A stretch of 64,000 nt of DNA from Acipenser ruthenus (taxonomy: Eukaryota > Chordata > Actinopteri > Acipenseriformes > Acipenseridae): assembly GCF_902713425.1 (NCBI RefSeq), contig NC_081209.1:10736897-10800896 (forward strand), read 5' to 3'. The notes below the pieces were generated by a model, which searched no databases, was not told where the DNA came from, and worked only from the letters and a program-made list of their open reading frames with translations. How positions within the stretch are numbered: position 1 is the first letter of the stretch; each line of letters starts with the position of its first letter. This document shows, piece by piece, positions 11,090 to 21,196 of this stretch. A program made the position numbers and the translations under genes.

Positions 11090-12110
11090 GCAGAACTACA
11101 CACTAGCATCAGTTGGTACTTCCCCCAGGTGCACCTTTAGGCCAGTGGCTCCAATCCAGTCCCGTACCTTCTTCAGGTTGGCACTGGCCTCCTCATAGCG
11201 CGCTGCGTGGATGAGCAAGTAATCTAAGCAGACAATACAGGCTGAGCAGGGATGCCACTGAGGACGCTATCCATGAGGCACTCAAAAGTGGCAGGTGCGT
11301 TGCACAGCCTGAATGGTATCGCTGTAAACTGCCAGAGGCCGCCCATGGGCTGTCAGATGTCTCGATCACATGATCGGCGGCTATATCCCGGATGATGGCC
11401 TCCCTCTTGGCCAGCGGAAGCTGCTGAGCACGCTCCCATGGTTGTGGTGCTGGACCAACGCAGTCTGCGTGCAGCCCTTGGCCTTCAGGGCAAAACAGGC
11501 CTCATACTCCCCTAGGAGCCATCCCAGTATGTGGCTCTGCTTACCATCGTGCCCCTCCATGCTGCGCTGATGGAGGTTCTCCATAGCTTTAGACTGCAGC
11601 GAAGGGAGCTGTTGGACTGGCAGATGGTAGTACTGAGCTGAGCGGTCCAGCCATTATGTTGATGGGAAACCAGAGCTGTTGAGCAGGTTGGCTGATGAAC
11701 AGGTGGCAGATGATGATTGTCGGGGCGATGCCCCTGGCTCGGCAGGCTTCCCCCTCCCCCCGGGTTGCAGTGGTAGTGGTTTGACCCCCACCCCCCCCCC
11801 CCTTTGTACCCACAGCTGTTGCTGTCCCAGGTCTAGTGTAGCTCACGTGGCCATTAGGACATCAGCCCCCAAAATGCACTTCTCCTTGATGTCCGAGAGC
11901 CAAACTGGGTGCTGGTGCTTGATGCCCCCCAGGCTAACTTTGATCTCCTGGAGGCCCAGCCTGGGCTACCGCGGCCTGTCTGTGAACAGCATAAGGATCT
12001 GTTCTAGGCGGCGGGCTGCCTGTACAGCCTTCCCTGATGTCTTCAGCTCCACTAATAGGACGTGCCGCTGTAGTTCTCCCGGCATTATCCCTCCCTATTT
12101 TGTCCCTCAC
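11090..12110 (-). mobile_element. Ty3/gypsy-like LTR retroelement fossil (pol fragment)
   Basis: The minus strand encodes a recognisable reverse-transcriptase stretch, including an FRLCNAPATFE-like palm segment and a following YEEASANLKKV segment, preceded upstream on that strand by a protease-like CILGADVL segment. The order protease then RT fits Ty3/gypsy pol. No LTRs, gag or integrase are visible in the interval. It is a short, heavily broken, old remnant. A duplicate lies at 60235-61265. Confidence 0.75.
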
Positions 12111-12247
12111 TTCGTTGGACAGTTCTGGGTATGCTTTGTGTATTAATATGGTTACTATAATAAATACTATAACACAGCGGTGTGTAAATGCACCAGAAGT
12201 AATTGAGGTAACAACGTAAGCCACCAAAACGTTGTATTATTATTACA

Positions 12248-12477
12248 TTTCTTAGCAGACGCCCTTAATAAGGCGACTTACAATTTTTATAAGATATCGC
12301 ATTACTCTTGCATACAATTACCCATTTATACAGCTTGGTTTTTACTGGAGCAATCTAGGTAAAGTACCTTGCTCAAGGGTACAGCACCAGTGTCCCCCAC
12401 TTGGGATTGAACCCACGATCCTCCGGTTAAGAGTCCAAGGCCCTAACCACTACTCCACACTGCTACCCACATACGCC
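12248..12477 (-). mobile_element. tRNA-derived SINE upstream of copy C
   Basis: The same family as 8497-8698: tail CAGACGCCCTTAATAAGGCG at the left, body with TACTTTACC on the minus strand, and a tRNA-like head with GGTTCAATCCC at the right. The head is more complete here, extending to the start consensus near GGGTAGCAGTGTGG. The duplicate lies at 61403-61623. Confidence 0.85.
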
Positions 12478-12762
12478 TTCAGTCTCTCCTGTCAGACATG
12501 CTAACTAACATAAAAAAAAAATCTCCAAATTAGGGCGGCTCCTTCAAGCTGTACCGTTATGTTATTCTTGTGTGCTCCCCGCTGTGTGTTATCTGGTATG
12601 AGCATGCGCGCTGCTGTTAAGTTTGATAGCCCTTTGAATGAAGAAGCGCGAAACTATTAAGTAGCATACTGTAATGTTAGTCACAATGGCAGACAAATGA
12701 AGAAGTAGACAATAGGAGGGGATGGGGTGTCCGGTATTTTTGTATCTCAAAGGTGGCAACCC
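12478..12762. repeat. Unclassified repeat fragment abutting truncated intron 2 of copy C
   Basis: The right part ends in GGTGGCAACCCTAG, which resembles the terminal inverted repeat of several hAT families (TAGGGTTGCCA-type ends), but I cannot find a matching left end. Homology to ZP3 intron 2 resumes at about 12763. This interval therefore marks where copy C lost exons 1-2. No gene is seen. Confidence 0.4.
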
Positions 12763-12977
12763 TAGTTGTATTGGCAGCAGTATAAGGGTAATTACGTGTG
12801 TTTGCACTCTTTTCTTTAAACAAACTAAAAATGCATTGTTTTGGCGTTAGGCTGACATGCGGTGTATGCTGTAACCCCAGTCTTGTAAAGGCTGACTGGA
12901 GGTGTGTCTTACCCTTGACCTGCAGATCAAGTGTTTTAAATCTGTTTAACAGTGACTTTTATCCATGTCTTGCCCAG

Positions 12978-15900
12978 GTTACTGCCAATGTTACCAGTTA
13001 CATGAATGTGCTGACCTACAAGCCCACCCAGAGAGACTTCTACCAGACTCCATTCAATCAGGCTGTTGTGTGCACCTATACCAAGTGAGTGCTGGACTTG
13101 GCGTAAACATGCTGTAACTCCTGTGAAGATGTGTTAAGCCTCTGGGCTGTTCATGTATTCAATTATTGAGTATTGCATAATGTCTGACACTTGACTTAAC
13201 AGTATCTAATTTGTGGATTTTTTTTTTTTTTTTAGAACTACATTTACAAAATCTATGAACTTTGCTAATTTTTATATAATTGTGGTGTTATTGCCTTTAA
13301 TGGGGAGCAGTTATTAAAGACCCATTTTATGGCACTGAAAGTAATCTCTGCAAAATCAAATGATTTCCTGCATTAGGAATTCTGGACCAGCTTCCTTGTT
13401 GTGAAGGCAAGAATACATTTGCATTAAGTATTGCCAATAAATGGTTTACAAAATTCAGTGTCTTCTGCTGAATGCAAACGGTCTTTGTGTTGCTGCTCCA
13501 ACTAAAGCTTTCTACCTGTCTTCTCCAGACCTGCTGGCTGGACTCCTCCAGTGTATAACCCTGCACTTGGGGATGCCTCTGGGTTTGGGAAGCTGGAGTT
13601 TACCATGGGGATTATGAATGGTGAGTTTGCTATCCTGCAATGTACATTTGGTCTATTGGTTTAGGAAGGTGTCTAGTGCGTCACGAACTTGGCAGGGAGC
13701 AGCCTGTGGTGCTCATTGGGTTACTTCCTCTAGTCAAGTAGAAAATGTTTTAATTCCTCTGGTGCTGGTCAATGCTGCTCTGTCCTGGCTAGTGAGATGT
13801 TGGGTGGGTTGCTGTTCTCATGCTCCTCTCCTTTGTGTCTCAGATGACTTCTCAGCCCCACGCACCTCCAGTCTGTTCTTCCTGGGCTCCCCCATCAACA
13901 TCGCGGCTGCAGTGAAGCAGCAATTCCACATGCCGCTGATGGTCTACATGGAAGAGTGTGTCGCTGCCAGCACTCCAGAGCTGAGCCCTTCAAGCCAGAC
14001 CTACCAACCACGGGTAGATATTCACTGCAAGCTGTATAGTAAAGGCACTATTTAAATCTGAATGTTTAGCACTTGGTAGTCCTGTTTGGGTTTAGGAAGG
14101 GGTGTTGAATGGTCAGCTTGGTGAGCATGGCGTAAGCTCAGTTGAATGAATAACTGCCATTGCTGGGAATGCACAGATTGCAGCTTGGGTAGAGTTATTT
14201 TTAAACCCAGTTTATGGTACTAGGTTTTGTCTTGTGGCTGTTTGGATTGACTCCGGTCCTGGTGAGTGCCTCCCCCTGCTCAGTGCTCGTGTTTCTCCTT
14301 GCAGATGCTTTGTAGATGGACAGGCTGGTAACTCCAGGTTTCTGCCCCGAGTCCAGACCTCCGAGAACCGTCTGGTTGTCCAGGCCTTCATGTTTATACA
14401 ACTGAATGCAGATGTGAGTATCTGATGCTGTTTTTGTAACTTCAGTTTAGAGGTTCTAGAGCAAATGCTGCTTTTATTAATGTTCCTTTTTGTTTAAATT
14501 ACTTCCTAGGTGTATATCCATTGCCGCTTGCTGGCTTGGGACCCTGCCCAGCTCAATGACCCCACCAAGAAAGCCTGTTCATTCAACCAGAGAACCAGGA
14601 GGTAAGGACTGGACCCTGCTGAGGCTGCTGTCTGTACAAGGGGAGTGCAGGGGCTGTGAGGTTCAGTTAACCAACACCACAGGGAACCAGGATGAGTTTC
14701 TTACTCTGCACAATCAGTTCTGTGCCTCCTTACAGTTGTATGGAGAACGTCATTGAAATGCCAATAACTGGGTGGGAGGGGGGAAAACCAACTTCATTAT
14801 ACTGCTCTGTGTAGAAGTGTGTTGCTGTGTCTTTGGGTTCAGTGTCCTGCTCTTGTGTTGCAGCTGGGAGCTCCTGGATAACCCTGGTCGGAGCTCTGTG
14901 TGCCGCTGCTGTACCTCCAACTGCAATCTGAGGAAGAGGAGGGACACAGGTACGAATTCTACTTTCTATATAGTTTACACAGGTGGTGTGTGGGGTTTTA
15001 TATTTTTTTTGGTACGGTTTTAAATTTTAACTTCTATGGTGAGTGACTTTTAAAATGGATGGCAGCCAACAAAGCATGCTCAAATAGGTCTACCAGAGCC
15101 TGTATTGCTAAAGAACCATTCCCCCTCCCAACCAGAGGCTGCTTGCTGTCTTGTTGGTACTCTGCTCAATGGCCTGTTGCCATCAGTTTTGCTTCTCTTG
15201 GGTAGTTTTCATCCAGCACCCTTTTGGCCTGCCCCCTGGTGTAGTGACTGGTCCTGCATGCTGTAAAGCAACAGGTCCTGTTTTCTAACCAGGCTCCCTT
15301 TCTCTTGAGCAGCTGAAGAGGGACTGAGGCACACTGCAGTGCTGGGACCCCTGAGGATCCTTCCTGAAGAGCTGTCTGCTGGAAGCCAGGAATTCTACCA
15401 GAGGAGCCCTGCTCTGTCACTGGAGGGTGAGCTCAGCCTGCAGTCTCCAATTGTGTGCACTTGGTTTGCATGGCATTAACTTTCATCTTTACACAACAGG
15501 TTCCCTTGCAGTCATGTTGCCTTAACCTGCATTGTACAATATCTGCCAAAACCCATTCCAGTCCACGGCATATAACCGTAACTTCACCCTAGGAGACTGA
15601 CTAAACTTAATGTTTTCTAATAGTGGAACAAGGCACTCTTACCCTCCCATGCCCCATGTGTGCTTCCCTGCAGGTCCTAAAGTAACAGACCCTCATGAAA
15701 CTGCTCCTGGGCACTGTTGAGTGTAGCTGCACTGGGATCCCTTCCTGTTCCTAACCCCTTCCTCCCCCAGAGCCCCAGCAGGCTCTGGCCTGGCTGCCTG
15801 TTCTAGCTACTCCCCTGCTCCTGATGGCTGTCCTGGGAGCCCTGTCTCTGGGCTACTACATGTGCGTGTGGCGTCATCCCAGACTCTGCTCCAAGTCCGG

Positions 15901-15988
15901 CAGTGAGCTCCTCGTTCCTGTCCCCGTTGATGAAATGCACACAGCAGTTTGCACGGTTTCCAGCAGCTCGCCAGCAAGGCAATTCTGA
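12978..15988 (+). pseudogene. ZP3-like pseudogene, copy C (exons 3-10 only, frameshifted)
   Basis: Exons by homology: 12978-13084, 13529-13620, 13844-14013, 14305-14413, 14510-14601, 14864-14949, 15313-15426, 15771-15988. Exons 1 and 2 (signal peptide and three of the four ZP-N cysteines) are absent; homology to the gene begins inside intron 2 at about 12763. Exon 5 is 170 bp instead of 181 because 11 bp are missing at about 14003, which shifts the frame; sister copy I keeps the full 181 bp. Exon 10 still encodes the transmembrane helix and a long tail of the copy E type ending PARQF. Intron 6 is only 96 bp. All remaining splice sites look usable, so a transcript could exist, but no secreted ZP protein can be made. 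Confidence 0.9.
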
Positions 15989-16005
15989 TTTCTTGTATGT
16001 TGCAA

Positions 16006-16011
16006 AATAAA
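16006..16011 (+). terminator. Polyadenylation signal of copy C
   Basis: AATAAA lies 18 bp after the exon 10 stop, in the same context as in the intact copies. Confidence 0.65.
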
Positions 16012-17061
16012 ATGGCTACATAAAGACCCTCTCCTGTCCTGTGATTTCTGCCACCGAGTAACGTTTTTGTTTTCATGCATCCAACATCTTTCTGCCGGAT
16101 AATTGCTCCCCTTGCGTAACAGGATTGGTACAGGGCTTCTGTCATTTTAGTTTAGTAAATTTACATTTAGCATTAAGTGAAAGTTACTTCTACAAAACCA
16201 GTAAAGCTGGGCTAAGTTTGATTGGGCATTAATCTGTACTGGGCAGATAGCCACCAGGGGCACTGGAGAAATAGTGGCTTTTTTTTTTTTTTTGTGGGGG
16301 GCACTATCTAATGGTGTCTGATATTTAACCTGGGTACTTGTGTACCTCTTAACATTAGCTGGGAGAGCTTTCAATTTGGTTTTGTAGTTCTGTGTGGGGA
16401 GAAATGTTGCTGGACCTGTTAACTGCTGCATGGTGCAATTTCCAACTCCATTTCTTGCTAGTTTGAAAGACCATTATAAATTCCTTCCATTTCAACCCCT
16501 TGTATGCAATGTATCCTTCTGGTCATCTCTATACCTCTTGCTCACTAATCTTGTAACTGAATGGATGCATGTGTGTTTTTTTTTTAATTTATTTTAAATA
16601 GGCTTCTGGGCTGCACTGTCAATTAGCTGCAGGGGATTTAACTAGGACTGTAAAATTGACAAGCAAATTTAAACTATCCAATATTGCTGTAAATTGTTCA
16701 TAAATAGAGTCTCTTTGGGGACCAAAACAAACGTCAAAGTGGAAGAAAAGAAATTGGTGAAACACATGTTCTAGGACCAAGCGTTCAGTGTGAAAACCTC
16801 AATCATTGTTCAAAGCACAAACTCCTGTTGGGTGAGTTGCAAGACTACAGACATGTTGCCAAGCAAAGGTGGTGGAGAACATATCTTTGAGTCTGTTGGT
16901 GCAATTCAATTGAACCTGGAGCTGTGCTGTTGAGCCTAACAAACACTCCTCAGTGATCAAGCTCCAAGTTCCCTGTTTATTGCATTAACTCCCCCAGGTT
17001 TTTGTTTGTTTGTTTTCCACCTACGTGGGAAGTCAATAGAATTTGAGAAATCCTGGATTTA
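16012..17061 (+). repeat. ZP3 3'-flank duplicon
   Basis: About 1 kb downstream of copy C with no recognisable gene. Homologous segments follow copies E (24977-26303), F (37531-38842) and G (45440-45716 plus 47331-48393) on the minus strand. It includes a poly-T stretch at about 16279-16293 and a GTTT-rich stretch near 17000. Conservation among copies is explained by duplication, and open frames are not preserved between copies. Confidence 0.8.
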
Positions 17062-17876
<815 letters not shown>

Positions 17877-18050
17877 TTAATAGATGTCTGATTTTTTTGA
17901 ATTTATTATTTCTCATATAGGTCACGTCGACAAGATAATGTAGGGTGTTCCCCACGCATTATCTTCTTTTTTTATATAATATGCACGTTATTAGACAAGA
18001 CCGATAGTTACACAAAATATATACCACTGGTGTACATATTACACTCGGTG

Positions 18051-19514
18051 AGGATTCGGTCAATCGCCGAGAGGAAAAAAAAATCGGGATTTGAGCATTT
18101 ACAAATTAGCAAAGAACGAAATGAAATGTTAATTTGGTCTTTGAGTAAATTATGTTGCTCAAATTGCGAATATTGAATGAACAGGAAATCCGTAAATTTC
18201 ATTTATGAGAGACACGTCATAGATTTATTATTTAAGTATTTATTATTTATGCAGGAAGTTAGCACAACCAATTTAGCAGGATAGTGACCTCAAACACTCA
18301 ACTTCAAGCGAATTTGAAATAGCGTTTATAATGTTCTCGCATTGTTATTTAGAAATTACCGTTTTTGAGGAAACAACTAAAAAAAGCAACATTATTCATA
18401 TTATAAGACTATTGTATACAAAGTATTTAAACTGCAAAATCAAATGTCTAAACATGTTCGTCTAATCACTGTTTTATAAGAGAAAGAAAGAAAGAAAAAA
18501 TATGCTAATTGAACGTTTAATGTTCTCATAAATTATAGAAAGCGATGAACTACCACTTTTTAGAAAACGGGGTATGCAGACCCCATCAGCACCAGACAGT
18601 GGCTTGTGGAATAAAGACGGAGACTGCTTGACAACAAGAAACCCTTCTTAAATGTTTTTATTTTAGATGATGACAACTTTGGTAAATGAACATTTTCAAA
18701 ATAAACCATATTGAGAGCACTGAGCTTCTGAGCCTCGTTTTATAACACCGTTTTAATTGTTTAGATAACAACAGTCAGGTCAAATTAGGAGGCTGTGTGG
18801 TCCAGTGGTTAAAGAACTAGGCTTGTAACCAGGAAGTCCCCGGTTCAAATCCCACTTCAGCCACTGACGCATTGTGTGACCCTGAGCAAGTCATTTAATC
18901 TTCTTGTGCTCCGTCTTTCGGGTGAGACGTAGTTGTAAGTGACTGCAGCTGATGCATAGTTCACACACCCGAGTCTCTGTAAGTCGCCTTGGATAAAGGC
19001 GTCTGCTAAATAAACAAATAATAATAATAAATTAAAGTAGTTCAATCAAATTAGATACATATAAGAAACCATAATGAGAGCTCATTTTAAAAAATCCCAG
19101 TTTAGATATAGAAACATAGGCCTACACATCACTGTATTGGTATTTGTTTTTGCAAGACGTGATGCTGTGGCATTTAGAAATGCGTTGCACGCCCTCGCGC
19201 ACAGAAGCACTTCTTTGTTTGACAGAAGTTGTTGCACTTGAAAGAAATGGAGCCTTGAATCCTCAAAATCCGTTCATGAACTGTGCATTTTCTCAAAGCA
19301 CATTCACCAATTTGATTATATCTCTTTACTCAAAGACCGAAGAAGCTGTCTCTTCTTTTATGTTTCTATCTTTGCTTGTTTGATATTTTCCATTTTGCAC
19401 TTTGACCAAAATAATTTGCTCAAAGACCGAAATAACCTTGCATTTCGTTCTTTGATAATAAATGCTCAAATCACGAAATGTTATTTGTGTCAGCGACTTA
19501 CCGAATCGTGACTC
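18051..19514. mobile_element. Unclassified element with about 130-bp long terminal inverted repeats
   Basis: The left end (GATTCGGTCAATCGCCGAG, then GATTTGAGCATTTA, AAAGAACGAAATG and GGTCTTTGAG) is matched by the complement of the right end near 19390-19514 at roughly 75-80% identity over about 130 bp. The interior of about 1.2 kb plus an inserted SINE has no recognisable transposase; an 80-codon frame at 19144-19383 recurs in all three copies but lies within the repeat. Other copies are 31180 to about 32200 (right end lost) and about 43505-44954. It lies 0.5 kb upstream of exon 1 of D and E and closer to F. Foldback or non-autonomous DNA transposon is the likely class. Confidence 0.65.
18788..19028 (+). 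mobile_element. tRNA-Thr-like-headed SINE inside the long-TIR element
   Basis: The head contains an A-box-like TGGTCCAGTGGTTAAAG and a B-box GGTTCAAATCC, with anticodon-like TGT between them. The tail is TAAGTCGCCTTGGATAAAGG followed by an AAT-rich end. AAATTA flanks both sides (18782-18787 and 19029-19034). The homologous element near 31.65 kb lacks the SINE, giving an empty site. Copy at 43978-44216. It is a second SINE subfamily: the tail is shared with the others, the head is different. Confidence 0.88.
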
Positions 19515-20003
19515 TGACTGTAAGATGTTCATACAGAAGCAGCTTGAGAAAGTAAGAAATGAACGTTTTCTTTACATTAAATATATTGCTTAATTGTAGG
19601 CTGGTCTAGGTTTTTTTGTTTGTTTGTTTGTTTGTTTTAACATCAGTCCCTTGTCGCTGTGGATTGAATGTAGAAACATATTGTAGCCTTGCGATCTCGG
19701 TTAATGCAGGCAGGCGCACACATGTAAATAATTGCGCTGTATAAATGAGTTCAATGTGAACTCCAGCAACGAAACCTGGAGTGTTAACAAGGCAATAAGG
19801 TCTGCCCAATTTTTTAACTAATGTTAACTGTTGAGTGTTTTTTTCTGGAGTGTGCGTGGTATAGGCAGGCACCCACGCAATGGCACAACTCCTCACACCT
19901 GTGTCAGTGGTCCACTCAGTGTTAATTGCCAAATCACTCTAATTAATGTCACTAGAAAAGCACCTGGACGGTATTGTTTGGTAGGTAACTGTTGGTTTGA
20001 AAG

Positions 20004-20473
20004 ATGATGGCAGTGTTGTTGTGGAAATATGTCGTGATTGCGCTTTGTTGTGTACCGTTTGCTGCACCACAGGAAGGTAATGTGGGCTACTGGCGGGGTT
20101 AGTGTGTTTTGTGCCTTATGTTTTGGTAGCACTGACTGTACCGGTACATAATGTTGGTGTGTTAACCTACTCGTTTTACTGCTATCCAGACATTATGTCC
20201 TTTTGTGGAACACTTAGTAGTGCGTATTTGGTTATTTTAAAGAGTATTCAGGTACAAAATTAAACCTTTCATTACATGAACCCTTTAACAAAATAGTTGT
20301 ATGTTGCGCTTTATTCCAAACCCGTTTCTCCTGTAGCTGTGAGTACAGCCTGCGGCGTGGACTCGGTGGCCGTGAGGGTGTTGTTGGATTACTCTCGATC
20401 GGCGTTGCCTCTGGACCCGAGTGGCCTCCTGCTGGGACCCTGTCCTCCATCCAGCAGCAGCGCCGGTAATAAC
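20004..20473 (+). pseudogene. ZP3-like fragment, copy D (exon 1 and part of exon 2)
   Basis: Exon 1 at 20004-20076 encodes a complete signal peptide starting MMAVLLWKYVV, followed by a good donor. Exon 2 starts at 20337 and keeps the first two ZP-N cysteines, then homology ends abruptly after GCCGGTAATAAC at 20473. The 5' flank has both E-boxes. Nothing resembling exons 3-10 follows on this strand; instead the flank of an oppositely oriented ZP3 unit starts at about 20546. It is a gene cut by an inversion or deletion breakpoint. It may be transcribed but encodes no ZP module. Confidence 0.9.
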
Positions 20474-20545
20474 CCGGGTTCGCGCCGCCCTCCGCCTGTG
20501 TGTGGATTGCCTCGCCCTGTGTGGTGCGTTAATCGAGATCGGTAC
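20474..20545. other. GC-rich breakpoint insert between copy D and inverted flank
   Basis: About 70 bp, GC-rich, starting CCGGGTTCGCGCCGCC, matching neither the ZP3 gene nor the flank that resumes at 20546. It marks the junction where the plus-oriented fragment D meets a minus-oriented ZP3 upstream flank. Its origin is unknown. Confidence 0.5.
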
Positions 20546-21050
20546 AATTCAGAATTCAGCTATATTCATATTCAGAATGGTATTTAATACATTGTCGGTT
20601 TCAGTATTTCTACAATTGTTAACACAAATATTTTGAAATAAGCAAATAAAATGCCCGTTCTCAGACATTCTTTGTGTATTTCTGAAGGTATGTCTTTTGA
20701 TAAGGAAATAATGCATGCAGTATACTGCCATTTAAATGCACTGTTTTATGATTCTAAGGTCGATATTTACGGTATCACTGAACTTACAAGTAGCCTGTCC
20801 GAGCAAAAGTAAAAACAATCAAATGAAAACATGTTTAAAATATCCAATGCCTTTTCTACATTGAGTGATTTTGATTTAATCGGTAACTCTCGTAATTTTC
20901 TAAAAAAAAAAAAAAAAAAAACTTGATTACACCCCCGTTCATTTTTTACGTTCTCATAGCTGCGTCTATATGTATACAGTATGCACCAATGGTATTGTGT
21001 GCAATTGCCTTTCTTGTCTACTAATAACGTGCAAACTATAAAAAATACAT
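20546..21050. repeat. ZP3 5'-flank duplicon, diverged; no gene
   Basis: 20546-20900 aligns with 3373-3720 in the same orientation (CAGCTATATTCA block, TTAACACAAATATT block). 20980-21045 aligns with about 44970-45035 (CTTGTCTAATAACGTGCA-like). It is old flank of a minus-strand ZP3 unit with no coding sequence. An A run of about 19 bases lies near 20905. Confidence 0.65.
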
Positions 21051-21196
21051 ACAGCTCTGGAAAAAATTAAGAGACCACTGCAAAATTATCAGTTTCTCTG
21101 GTTTTACTATTTATAGGTATGTGTTTGGGTAAAATGAACATTTTTGTTTTATTCTATAAACTACTGACAACATTTCTCCCAAATTCCAAATAAAAA

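Larger units (their letters stand above)
1..14749. repeat. Left copy of a direct segmental duplication (49.14-kb period)
   Basis: This stretch is repeated in the same orientation at 49143-64000. Position 1 aligns with about 49143 and the last window base aligns with about 14749. By eye the two copies differ by scattered substitutions and small indels, roughly 99% identity, including introns, SINEs, MITEs and gypsy debris. The block contains ZP3 copies A, B and most of C. Both outer edges lie outside the window, so the true unit length and copy number are unknown. A recent tandem duplication is the simplest reading; a collapsed or duplicated haplotype in the assembly is the main alternative. 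Confidence 0.93.

Noticed and set aside
16147-16431. A 94-codon frame downstream of copy C (also near 47977-48258)
   Set aside because: It lies in the ZP3 3'-flank duplicon, is broken in the E and F flanks, and has no known motif.
18788-18862. A tRNA-Thr gene
   Set aside because: The A and B boxes and anticodon-like TGT are there, but the sequence continues into an L2-type SINE tail with target duplications and the stems are degraded.
19144-19383. An 80-codon frame conserved at 19144-19383, 31306-31551 and 43623-43862, as a possible small gene upstream of ZP3
   Set aside because: It lies inside the long-TIR repeat, the copies are duplicates of one another, there is no domain or promoter evidence, and nucleotide identity explains the conservation.
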